13,334 bases of DNA from NCBI GenBank assembly GCA_964560425.1, contig CAZLLE010000034.1, forward strand, positions 1-13,334. The letters are read 5' to 3'. The notes beneath the pieces were generated by a model. The model was not told the DNA's origin and made no database searches. It worked only from the letters and a program-made list of their open reading frames with translations. Source of the DNA: CAZLLE01 sp964560425. GTDB lineage: Bacteria; Campylobacterota; Campylobacteria; Campylobacterales; QNZT01. Position 1 is the stretch's first letter. Every line of letters begins with the position of its first letter. Positions 1-6,647 of this stretch are shown piece by piece. A program made the translations under genes and the position numbers.

Positions 1-752
1 TCAAGAAGTCTACTTTGACCATCTGTTGCTTCTCCTCCTGCTTTTTCATATACTAATGCAAATGGAAAAACTTCAAATGTCATTCTAAGTTTTCCTTTTG
101 GCACATCGCTTGTTCCTGGGTATGAGAAGAGTCCACCACCTTTTAGTAGTATTTGGTGAAGATCTGGTACCATTCCTCCGCTATATCTGAGTCTATATCC
201 ATCTTGAAAAAAGCTCTCTATCAAGTTTTTGTGTTTTGGTGTCCAGTTTTGTTGTGTACCACCTGGTGCATTTAGTCTACCTTTTTCATCCATGTATATT
301 TTTTGGATAAAGTGAAACTCATGATTTGCATCTAATCTAAACATCTCTACACCATTTTCATCTGCTGTAACCATCTCTACTCTTGGACCATATACAACAT
401 ATACGGCTGCTTTTAGATTTTTCCCACTATAGTCCTCTTCATATATTCCAAAGATAGAACCTACAGAGAGATTTACATCAGCAAGACTAGAACCATCTAG
501 TGGATCATATCCTATTAGGTATTTTCCATCTTTATGAAGTACTTCTACATGCTCTTTCTCTTCACTTGCTAACTCTTTTACGCTCTCAACAATACTAAAT
601 TCCTCTTCAATAATAAAGTCACTTTTAATATCAAGTTTGAGTTGTATATCTCCTGTTGAATTTTGGTTGTGTGAATATCCTGTATCATCATTCTCTATGG
701 CGTACCTAATTCTAATCGCGGATCTTTGTATTGCGTCATATATCTCTTGCAT
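1..752 (-). CDS. fbp: Fructose-1,6-bisphosphatase, class I (C-terminus cut by window edge)
   Basis: Hydrolyses fructose 1,6-bisphosphate to fructose 6-phosphate in gluconeogenesis and, in autotrophs, in carbon assimilation; cytoplasmic and Mg-dependent. I translated the minus strand from ATG at 752; 250 residues are visible without a stop before the window edge. The class I signature is clear: DPLDGSS at residues 83-89 (metal and phosphate binding), SGGMVPDLHQ at 191-200, and GGEATDG at 239-245 near the active-site end. Only a short C-terminal tail should be missing, since epsilonproteobacterial forms are recalled as about 280 residues. The start is supported by AAGGAG a few bases upstream. 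It lies 14 bp downstream of mobB and is probably co-transcribed with it, an arrangement also recalled from Campylobacter. Family assignment is firm; a carbon-fixation role is inference. Confidence 0.96.
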   Translation of the reverse strand, partial: MQEIYDAIQRSAIRIRYAIENDDTGYSHNQNSTGDIQLKLDIKSDFIIEEEFSIVESVKELASEEKEHVEVLHKDGKYLIGYDPLDGSSLADVNLSVGSIFGIYEEDYSGKNLKAAVYVVYGPRVEMVTADENGVEMFRLDANHEFHFIQKIYMDEKGRLNAPGGTQQNWTPKHKNLIESFFQDGYRLRYSGGMVPDLHQILLKGGGLFSYPGTSDVPKGKLRMTFEVFPFALVYEKAGGEATDGQSRLL

Positions 753-766
753 GGTATATCTCCTTT

Positions 767-1261
767 TTATAGTTGTTTAGCATTTTCAAATATCCACTCT
801 ATAATTTGTGTTGGATTATTTAAATCAAGTTGTTTGATATTTGAAGATATCTTATATTTTGTAATATCGACACTTTTATCAATTGCTATTGCTTCAGAGT
901 GATCCAAATAGCTTTCATCAATTTTGTCTCTAAATATTGCAATTCTTGGAAGAGGTAGTGTTTTGAGTCCTTCTACTAGAAGAATATCAAAATCTCCTAA
1001 CATTCTTATAATTTCATCTAAATCACTACTCTGTTGAGAAAAATAGGTTGTTCTTGTTGGTGAGACTACAACGGTTTTTGCTCCTGTTTGTGAAAATTTA
1101 TAACTATCTTTACCTTCTGTATCAAAAGAGGCTTTATCTTTTGGGTCATTTTTGATAATTGCAACTTGATAATCTTTTGTAAGTATCTCTGCAATCTTAA
1201 CAATGAGGGTAGTTTTACCACTATTTGAAGGTCCCGTAAAAGCAATTGCTAGTTTTTTCAT
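767..1261 (-). CDS. mobB: Molybdopterin-guanine dinucleotide biosynthesis adapter protein MobB
   Basis: GTP-binding P-loop protein that assists MobA in attaching GMP to molybdopterin, giving the MGD cofactor of enzymes such as formate dehydrogenase and nitrate reductase. The 164-residue product has the usual MobB length. A Walker A loop, GPSNSGKTT, lies at residues 10-18, and a Walker B-like strand followed by VEGLK lies near residues 93-101, as is typical of MobB. The ATG at 1261 directly precedes the P-loop strand; a GGAAGG Shine-Dalgarno candidate is rather distant, about 14 bases upstream. An extended -10 site (TGTTACAAT on the minus strand) lies in the gap to the divergent lipoprotein gene. 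MobB is first in a two-gene unit with fbp; no functional link between them is apparent, so this looks like conserved synteny rather than a pathway operon. Confidence 0.94.
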   Translation of the reverse strand: MKKLAIAFTGPSNSGKTTLIVKIAEILTKDYQVAIIKNDPKDKASFDTEGKDSYKFSQTGAKTVVVSPTRTTYFSQQSSDLDEIIRMLGDFDILLVEGLKTLPLPRIAIFRDKIDESYLDHSEAIAIDKSVDITKYKISSNIKQLDLNNPTQIIEWIFENAKQL

Positions 1262-1291
1262 ATATATATTTACAACCTTCCATTTTTGTTG

Positions 1292-1300
1292 ATTGTAACA
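1292..1300 (-). promoter_or_regulatory. Predicted extended -10 promoter for mobB-fbp
   Basis: On the minus strand this reads TGTTACAAT, preceded by a run of T: an extended -10 (TG, one base, TACAAT). No convincing -35 box is seen, as is common for housekeeping promoters in Campylobacterota. Transcription would begin near 1285 and give a leader of about 24 bases. Predicted from sequence pattern only. Confidence 0.5.
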
Positions 1301-1306
1301 AAAATT

Positions 1307-1315
1307 TGGTAAAAT
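1307..1315 (+). promoter_or_regulatory. Predicted extended -10 promoter for the lipoprotein gene
   Basis: TGGTAAAAT is an extended -10 element (TG, one base, TAAAAT) after a T-containing stretch. It would start transcription near 1322, only about 11 bases before the ATG at 1333, so the leader would barely include the AAGGA ribosome-binding site at 1322-1326. Its -10 lies 12 bp from the divergent mobB -10, so the two promoters probably compete for polymerase. Confidence 0.4.
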
Positions 1316-1332
1316 ATTGACAAGGATTTAAT

Positions 1333-1824
1333 ATGAAAAAAATATCTATTTTACTATTTAGTTTTATGTTGTTTTTAGGTGGTTGCTCTCAAAAAAGTAA
1401 ATTATTTAATGAAGATGCTCTAGGTGAGAGTGCTTTGATGAATACTCAAAAGGGTGAGTTGTATAGTTCATTGGAGTTAAAGGCATCACTAACAGCCACC
1501 TATCTTAATAATTTTGTAGATGAATATAAAAAATCTAAAGATGAAGTTTTTTTAGTATCAATATATATTGATAGAGACTCATCTGATAAGAGTAAGCAGG
1601 GTATATATAATAAAAATTATATGCTCACTCTAAATTCCAAAAAACCAATTGATATTAAGTTATTGGAGTATGAAGATGATATTATTAAGATAATCCCATT
1701 TCGTAACCATTGGTCAAACTATTATCTTCTCTCTTTTGAGAAGTCCAAAGCTAAAGAGATGCATATGAACTATAAACACTCTACTTATGGTCAACTTGAT
1801 TTAGTCTTCTCAAAAGATCAGTAA
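1333..1824 (+). CDS. Small lipoprotein of unknown function
   Basis: The 163-residue product begins with a lipoprotein signal peptide: basic MKK, a hydrophobic stretch, then the lipobox LGGC at residues 15-18, with Cys18 as the predicted lipidated N-terminus. The residue after the cysteine is Ser, which fits outer-membrane delivery under the enterobacterial rule, but that rule is not proven here. The mature part is charged and rich in Lys, Ser and Tyr, with no further membrane segment and no catalytic motif I recognise. AAGGA six bases before the ATG supports the start. It lies beside and convergent with a lytic transglycosylase gene, overlapping its 3' end by 44 bp. A lipoprotein gene at this position is recalled from Campylobacter (Cj0842), so it appears to be a conserved local gene. 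A cell-envelope role is inference from signal and context. Confidence 0.88.
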   Translation: MKKISILLFSFMLFLGGCSQKSKLFNEDALGESALMNTQKGELYSSLELKASLTATYLNNFVDEYKKSKDEVFLVSIYIDRDSSDKSKQGIYNKNYMLTLNSKKPIDIKLLEYEDDIIKIIPFRNHWSNYYLLSFEKSKAKEMHMNYKHSTYGQLDLVFSKDQ

Positions 1825-3409
1825 GTGTTATTTTGAGTCCAAAGAGTTTAGCATAGATGGCATAGTTTGCCAAAACTTTTTTGCCATACTTCCTAGCTTG
1901 TGGATTTGGTACCATCTCTAAGCTCCAAAATGGCTCATAATTTCCACCTTTGAAATAGTTTTTGGATAGAATTTTTCTTTTAGTAAAACCTAATCCACCA
2001 TTGTAGGCATAAGCTATAAATAGCGGGTGATTTAGATTTCTTTCCAGAAAGTTTAGATGGTAGTTTCCAAATATATAAGCTATTTTGGGATCAAACATAT
2101 ACTCATATCTAAAGTTTTTTAAACCCAATTTTTTTGCGATATCTTTTGCCAAAAATGGCATAAACTGCATCATTCCTAGAGCATAAGAGTATGATACATC
2201 TGTAGGTATAAATCTACTCTCTTGACGAGCAAGAGCTAAAAGCATGATTTGTCTTTTTGTAGGTAAATCTTTTATATATTGGTAATATGGTCTTAGAAAA
2301 TAGTGAGTGTTATTATTATAGTTATAGATCATTTTTGCGATATGAGGTTCCATATCTGGGCTATTATATTGCATTGCCCATGCTTTTTTCTCTTCATAAG
2401 ATGCAAATTTTTTATTTTTAAAGTTTTTATAAAATTTGATCCAAGCAAAAGGATCTTTGATATCAATAGGTGAGTTTTTTACTTTTGGTAATATCGAAGA
2501 TATAATCTCTTTTGGTTGTGTTCCTAATTTTTCATTTGAAAATAGTGAGTATATATTGATATCTTTACTTTTAGAGAGTTCTACTAATATTGATCTATCT
2601 TTTGTAAGTAGATATTTCCAAAAAAAAGCTCTATCATGATCACATCTAAATTTTGCATTTTCTATTGAAGTATCTAAAAATTTTATAGCCTCTTTCTTAT
2701 ATCCATGTTTTATGGCGTTTAGTGCCAATAGAAAGTTGGCATGATCTGAGAGTTTTTTGCCTTTTACATAAATGAGAGATTTTTGTAAATGAACTAACTT
2801 TTCGGATCTAATAATTTTTATTACCATTTTGCTAAAACTTGGCTCTTGTTCTAGTTTTGTAAGTGTCATAGGTGGTAGATAGTAGTTGTAATGTTTTTTT
2901 CTAAAATCTCCTCCAACACTAGTAAAAACTGAGATTAATATTTTTGGTTTTAGATTTATAAAGTTGGTAAAATCCTTATCTATAATAGCACTATATTTTG
3001 TTGCAAGGTTGGGATATTTTGTTTTTACTTTTTGTACTATTTTTTGTAACTCTTTTGCATCTAATTTGGTAGCTTTATAAAGTGAAAGAGCTCTTTTTAT
3101 ACACTCTGGACTCTCATGAATAAACTTTTTGCTTTCTAATTTTAGACATCTTGCCTTCTCTAATATTTTTGGATCATTACTCTTTTTTGCCAACTTAAAA
3201 AGCATTTTATTGTTCATATTCTTGATTTGTGGAATAATTGCATTTGCTTGAGCTGTAGTTATATTTTGATCAAGATATTGGCTGATATAAAAATCTTTAG
3301 TTAGGCTTTTGGGTTTGTCTTTGAAGAAGTCGAGAGTTAAATTTTGAGCGAATAGTAGGGTAGGTAGGAGTATCACTAAAGATACTCCTTTAAAGATAAA
3401 ATTAACCAA
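1781..3409 (-). CDS. slt: Soluble lytic murein transglycosylase, Slt family (TTG start)
   Basis: Periplasmic enzyme that cleaves the MurNAc-GlcNAc bond of peptidoglycan and forms 1,6-anhydroMurNAc ends, used in wall turnover and in making room for envelope machines. The 542-residue product has a signal peptide at residues 1-21 (cleavage likely around LLFA-Q), a long alpha-helical superhelical region as in Slt70, and a C-terminal SLT domain from about residue 385. The catalytic Glu is Glu397 in ARQESRF; the GMMQFMP substrate-groove motif (412-418) and AYAYNGG (466-472) follow. The start codon is TTG at 3409. The next in-frame Met is residue 65, beyond the signal peptide, so TTG is the only start that keeps it. 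It overlaps yggT by 8 bp, implying translational coupling. The 3' end overlaps the opposing lipoprotein gene. Function is firm from family motifs. Confidence 0.95.
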   Translation of the reverse strand: MVNFIFKGVSLVILLPTLLFAQNLTLDFFKDKPKSLTKDFYISQYLDQNITTAQANAIIPQIKNMNNKMLFKLAKKSNDPKILEKARCLKLESKKFIHESPECIKRALSLYKATKLDAKELQKIVQKVKTKYPNLATKYSAIIDKDFTNFINLKPKILISVFTSVGGDFRKKHYNYYLPPMTLTKLEQEPSFSKMVIKIIRSEKLVHLQKSLIYVKGKKLSDHANFLLALNAIKHGYKKEAIKFLDTSIENAKFRCDHDRAFFWKYLLTKDRSILVELSKSKDINIYSLFSNEKLGTQPKEIISSILPKVKNSPIDIKDPFAWIKFYKNFKNKKFASYEEKKAWAMQYNSPDMEPHIAKMIYNYNNNTHYFLRPYYQYIKDLPTKRQIMLLALARQESRFIPTDVSYSYALGMMQFMPFLAKDIAKKLGLKNFRYEYMFDPKIAYIFGNYHLNFLERNLNHPLFIAYAYNGGLGFTKRKILSKNYFKGGNYEPFWSLEMVPNPQARKYGKKVLANYAIYAKLFGLKITLTDLLRRLNQVDHK

Positions 3410-3698
3410 TACTACCTGCTATGTTGAATAGTATTTTGACAATAAATAGATCAAAAAATTGTAATCCTAGAATAATAATAATTGGTGATAGATCAATTCC
3501 ACCTATGACGGTTGGGATATATCTTTTTACAAAGCTATATGCTGGTTCTGTTAATCGTCTTAACATCTGTACGATTGGATTATATGGATCGGGATTTACC
3601 CATGTAATCAAAGCGGAAATAATTACAACCCAGATATATAGGTTGATAACCATGTGTAATATTTGAGCGATGGCTTCTAATAAAGTTGCTATTATCAT
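3402..3698 (-). CDS. YggT family membrane protein
   Basis: A 98-residue integral membrane protein with two hydrophobic spans, roughly residues 3-30 and 66-95. Between them is a cytoplasmic or periplasmic loop with the family-typical pattern NPDPYNPIV, then LTEP and GGIDLSPII, which matches the usual DLSP motif at the start of the second YggT segment. The molecular function of YggT proteins is not well established; roles in osmotic tolerance and cell-division-associated processes have been proposed in other bacteria. Its ATG overlaps the gltX stop codon as ATGA (3695-3698), and its stop overlaps the slt start by 8 bp. An AGGAG sequence inside the end of gltX is a plausible ribosome-binding site. 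It is the middle gene of a tightly coupled gltX-yggT-slt unit; an envelope role is suggested by slt but unproven. Confidence 0.9.
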   Translation of the reverse strand: MIIATLLEAIAQILHMVINLYIWVVIISALITWVNPDPYNPIVQMLRRLTEPAYSFVKRYIPTVIGGIDLSPIIIILGLQFFDLFIVKILFNIAGSIG

Positions 3699-4981
3699 TT
3701 TATAATCTCTCCTAAATAGTTTTTAATGTGTGGATATATTTCACTTAAATTTGGACCATTTTCACTGCCTATAAGAAGTAAGTTTAATGTTTTAAAAAAC
3801 TTTTCGCCTTTTAGCCCACTTTGTTGTGAGAGTTGATCTTTAAACTCATCAAACTCTTTACAATATGGTAGATCTTTGGCACACTCCTTAAGAATTTTCA
3901 ACTCTTCTTGAAACTCCTCAGCTACTTTTGGTGCGAATATTTTATCTATTTTTGCCTTGATTTCATTAATTGTACTTGCCTCTTGTGTGTAAACTTTGGC
4001 TAAATTAGCAATCTCTTTGCTAGAGTATCCTATAAATTTTGCTAACTCTTGTAGATCACTTTTTTTAATATGTTCTATATTAATCTCTCTTAATTTGTGT
4101 ATATTAAATTTTGTAGGTGATTTGGAAAATTTATCAAGATTAAACCACTCTATTGTGTCATGAATATCAAAAATTTCAGTAGCTGTTTCATCTCCTATAC
4201 AAAGAAGATAGTTGGTGATAGCACTAGGTAAAAACCCCTCTTCTAAGAGCCATTTTACACTTAAAGAATCATCTTCTTTTCCTTCTTCATTTAGAATAGT
4301 TGGCAAGTGTGCATAATTTATATCTCTATCATATTTTAGATATTTACGAATTAAAATCTCTTTTGGAGCATTAGGCAGATGATCTTCACTAACAATAACT
4401 GTACTAATATCACTCAACATATCATCAATAGAAGAGGCAAAATCATGTGTAGGAGTTTTATCAGCTCTTAATATAAGAAAACTATCAATATCTTTTTTAT
4501 CAAAGTGTATATCTCCTTTGATAAGATCTTTAAAATCTATATCGTCTGTTGGTCGTTTAATACGAACAGTAAAAGGATCACTCTCATTACTCATAACCTC
4601 TGCATCACTTAAAAAGGTACATTTTTGACTATATTGATAATCTCTTTTTTCATCTTTTGCTTTTTGCATATCGGCTTCCAACTCTTGTGGAGTACAAAAA
4701 CATGTAAAAGCATTTTTATCCATAAGTAGTTTTGTTGCCAATTGTTGGTGAAACTTTAGATTGTGACTTTGATATGCTACTTGATCCCAAGATATACCAA
4801 AGAGTGCTAAAATTTCTAAAATCTCTTGATCTTTTCCTGCTATATTTTTTTGGGTATCTATATCTTCAATACGGATAAGTAACTTTTCGCCTTTTTGTTT
4901 TGCACTAATATAGTTAAAAAGTGCAACCCTTAAATTTCCAATATGCATATCTCCTATTGGAGAGGGTGCAAAACGATACAT
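3695..4981 (-). CDS. gltX1: Glutamyl-tRNA synthetase homologue with a degenerate active site
   Basis: The 428-residue product is a full-length class Ib glutamyl-tRNA synthetase by fold: catalytic domain with HIGH-type motif MHIGN (12-16), helical connector, and C-terminal anticodon-binding domain ending in a KGEKFF...GPNL region. The active site departs from the family at many fixed positions. PSPTG is PSPIG (6-10), RIEDTD is RIEDID (37-42), PTYNFA is PTHDFA (177-182), IRGEDH is IVSEDH (196-201), and NTP is NAP (204-206). Most striking, the KMSKR loop expected after GK at 234-235 is absent, the chain passing directly to EDDSLSVKW. By alignment with the Thermus enzyme, His179 replaces Tyr187 and Val197 replaces Arg205, both glutamate-binding residues. 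Arg3, Ser7 and Glu39 are kept. The frame is open and the operon position is that of epsilonproteobacterial gltX1. The ATG at 4981 has AAGGA upstream. Whether it still charges tRNA is doubtful. GluQ-RS is excluded by the full C-terminal domain. Confidence 0.9.
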   Translation of the reverse strand: MYRFAPSPIGDMHIGNLRVALFNYISAKQKGEKLLIRIEDIDTQKNIAGKDQEILEILALFGISWDQVAYQSHNLKFHQQLATKLLMDKNAFTCFCTPQELEADMQKAKDEKRDYQYSQKCTFLSDAEVMSNESDPFTVRIKRPTDDIDFKDLIKGDIHFDKKDIDSFLILRADKTPTHDFASSIDDMLSDISTVIVSEDHLPNAPKEILIRKYLKYDRDINYAHLPTILNEEGKEDDSLSVKWLLEEGFLPSAITNYLLCIGDETATEIFDIHDTIEWFNLDKFSKSPTKFNIHKLREINIEHIKKSDLQELAKFIGYSSKEIANLAKVYTQEASTINEIKAKIDKIFAPKVAEEFQEELKILKECAKDLPYCKEFDEFKDQLSQQSGLKGEKFFKTLNLLLIGSENGPNLSEIYPHIKNYLGEIIK

Positions 4982-5005
4982 ATAAGTCCTTGTTTTTTTT
5001 GCGTG

Positions 5006-5011
5006 ATTATA
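5006..5011 (-). promoter_or_regulatory. Predicted -10 element for the gltX-yggT-slt operon
   Basis: A perfect TATAAT (minus strand) lies about 25 bases before the gltX ATG, giving a predicted start near 4999 and a short leader with AAGGA. No clear -35 is seen. Predicted only. Confidence 0.5.
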
Positions 5012-5080
5012 TCGAAGTAACTTTATGAGTTGTATTTTTGTTGATAAAGATATATAATCCCTAATGGATACAATTAAGGA

Positions 5081-6490
5081 CTATAAAAGTGTTTGAAACA
5101 TCTTTTGAGCATAACTTTTGAGATTAGTTGTCCCATATCTGTGTGCAATTTCGACTGCTCTACCTGCATCGATTCTACCATATCCTGCATGATCATTTCT
5201 ACCATTTATATCGTAGTTATATTTACCAATTTTACGAGCAGTATATTTTAAAATTTCAATTACATCCTCTCTTGTAAGTTTCGGATTTTCTGAAAGCATT
5301 AGTGCTACGGCTCCCGCTACAATTGGAGCAGCTGCAGATGTTCCACTAAAATTAGTTGTATAATTATCACTATTTGTTCCACTTCTACCTGTTGCATCGG
5401 TCGTAACGATTGTACCATACGCTGATCCTGGGGCTGCAAAATCTATACTAGAACCATGATTGCTATATGTTGCAATTTCATCTATCTCTGTTGAAGCTGC
5501 AATAGAGAGTACATATTCAGATTCAGATTCATCATTATAAGCAGGATTATCTAGGTTATAGTTATCATTACCTGCTGCAAAAATAATTATAGTTCCTTTG
5601 CCATTTCTCCCATTCATTGAGAGATCTTTGAAAATCTCATTATAGGCATCCATATTTTCATAAGATCCCCAACTATTGGTAATGATATCTGCTCCATGCT
5701 CACTCATCCATTGGTATGCTCTAATATCATCTGAGATACTACTATCAGCATATCTAACAGCCAATATTTTAGATTGAGGAGCTACACCTACACTTCCAAA
5801 ATCATTCTCTAAAGCCGCAACAAGACCTGCACATGAAGTACCATGCCAAATTCCTGATTGGCTTGCAGGAGATGGGAATGTCGTATCTGGATCATTAAAA
5901 TTTTCAAAACCTATAATATTTTCTCTAAGATCTTCATGGTTGATATCTATGCCTTCATCATAAACTGCGACAACTACACCTTTCCCCTTAGTATAATCCC
6001 ATGCATCTAGTACATTAATATCTGCACCTCTTTGCATAGGAATATTGCTCAGTTGATTTCTATTTCTTAGGTGCCAAGATATATCAAATAGTGGATCATC
6101 ATAGCTATAAGATCTATTTGTCTTCTTTTTTAAAAAATCTGGCTGTGCAAATTTGATACCTACCACTTTATTAAGATCATTTGCAATATCTAAAGTCTCC
6201 TCTTTTGATGGAGTTTGATATAGATACATTGTATTGCTCAATTGTTTGATCTCTTTTAATGAATACTCTGTTTGAATATATTCTTTGATTGATTTATTAC
6301 TAAATGAGATAATAAGTTGATCTTTAACACCTAGCCTTTTTCCTTGCTGAGTTTGATAATATATTGTATTAGAGTTGTAATCTCTATTTTTTATTTGTGT
6401 TAACTCTTTTTTTTTCCCCTTGAAGTAAAAAAAATCTGCATTTAGAATGGATATAGAAAGGAAGGAAATTAAAACTATTTTATTTATCAT
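5081..6490 (-). CDS. Secreted subtilisin-like serine protease (peptidase family S8)
   Basis: A 469-residue predicted exported endopeptidase. Residues 1-18 form a signal peptide. Residues about 50-121 look like an inhibitor-type propeptide that would be removed on activation. The catalytic domain spans about residues 155-450. The catalytic triad is Asp178 (VAVYDEGID), His216 (WHGTSCAG) and Ser385 (SGTSAAAP), with oxyanion-hole Asn308 (FAAGND); all are present, so it should be active. The sequence around Asp178 and INHEDL resembles kexin/furin-type S8 members, but there is no room for a P domain: the protein ends about 20 residues after the catalytic core. No autotransporter barrel, sorting signal or extra membrane span is seen, so it is probably periplasmic or secreted. 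It is a single gene between two conserved housekeeping blocks, with its own promoter and an AAGG site before the ATG. Substrate unknown. Confidence 0.93.
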   Translation of the reverse strand: MINKIVLISFLSISILNADFFYFKGKKKELTQIKNRDYNSNTIYYQTQQGKRLGVKDQLIISFSNKSIKEYIQTEYSLKEIKQLSNTMYLYQTPSKEETLDIANDLNKVVGIKFAQPDFLKKKTNRSYSYDDPLFDISWHLRNRNQLSNIPMQRGADINVLDAWDYTKGKGVVVAVYDEGIDINHEDLRENIIGFENFNDPDTTFPSPASQSGIWHGTSCAGLVAALENDFGSVGVAPQSKILAVRYADSSISDDIRAYQWMSEHGADIITNSWGSYENMDAYNEIFKDLSMNGRNGKGTIIIFAAGNDNYNLDNPAYNDESESEYVLSIAASTEIDEIATYSNHGSSIDFAAPGSAYGTIVTTDATGRSGTNSDNYTTNFSGTSAAAPIVAGAVALMLSENPKLTREDVIEILKYTARKIGKYNYDINGRNDHAGYGRIDAGRAVEIAHRYGTTNLKSYAQKMFQTLL

Positions 6491-6525
6491 ATTGGATGCC
6501 TTATTTTATCTCTAGATTAGCTTAG

Positions 6526-6554
6526 ATTATACACTATATCGGGCTTTAATGCAA
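6526..6554 (-). promoter_or_regulatory. Predicted promoter for the S8 protease gene
   Basis: On the minus strand, TATAAT at 6526-6531 is preceded after exactly 17 bp by TTGCAT (6549-6554), a weak match to the -35 consensus. The start would be near 6519, giving a leader of about 29 bases with AAGG before the ATG at 6490. Predicted only. Confidence 0.5.
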
Positions 6555-6598
6555 GTTTATTAGTGTTTTTTTATTTTTTATTAAATATCTATTATTTA

Positions 6599-6607
6599 TG
6601 ATAAAAT
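6599..6607 (+). promoter_or_regulatory. Predicted extended -10 promoter for rnr and downstream genes
   Basis: TGATAAAAT is an extended -10 (TG, one base, TAAAAT), preceded by a strongly T-rich stretch at about 6555-6580 that could act as an upstream activating tract. Transcription would begin near 6614, about 34 bases before the rnr ATG at 6648. The divergent gap 6491-6647 holds this promoter and that of the protease gene and nothing else I can recognise. Confidence 0.45.
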
Positions 6608-6647
6608 AGTTTTAATTTATAGTAATAATTAGTAAAAGAGTGAAATT

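Noticed and set aside
3421..3666. An 81-codon plus-strand open frame opposite yggT.
   Set aside because: It lies entirely antisense to yggT, which has clear family motifs and coupled starts; no ribosome-binding site or recognisable protein features.
3695..4981. Interpretation of the gltX gene as GluQ-RS (YadB), a known synthetase paralogue with altered function.
   Set aside because: GluQ-RS is about 300 residues and lacks the anticodon-binding domain; this protein is 428 residues with the C-terminal domain and sits in the gltX1 operon position.
3695..4981. Interpretation of the gltX gene as a pseudogene.
   Set aside because: The frame is uninterrupted, the start, ribosome-binding site and promoter are intact, and the coupled overlap with yggT is preserved. 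The changes concentrate in active-site motifs, not along the whole length.
5058..5080. Imperfect hairpin (TCCCTAAT with ATTAAGGA, one mismatch) just after the protease stop codon on the minus strand.
   Set aside because: The stem is AT-rich with a central mismatch and only a mixed T-rich tail, so it is too weak to call a terminator.
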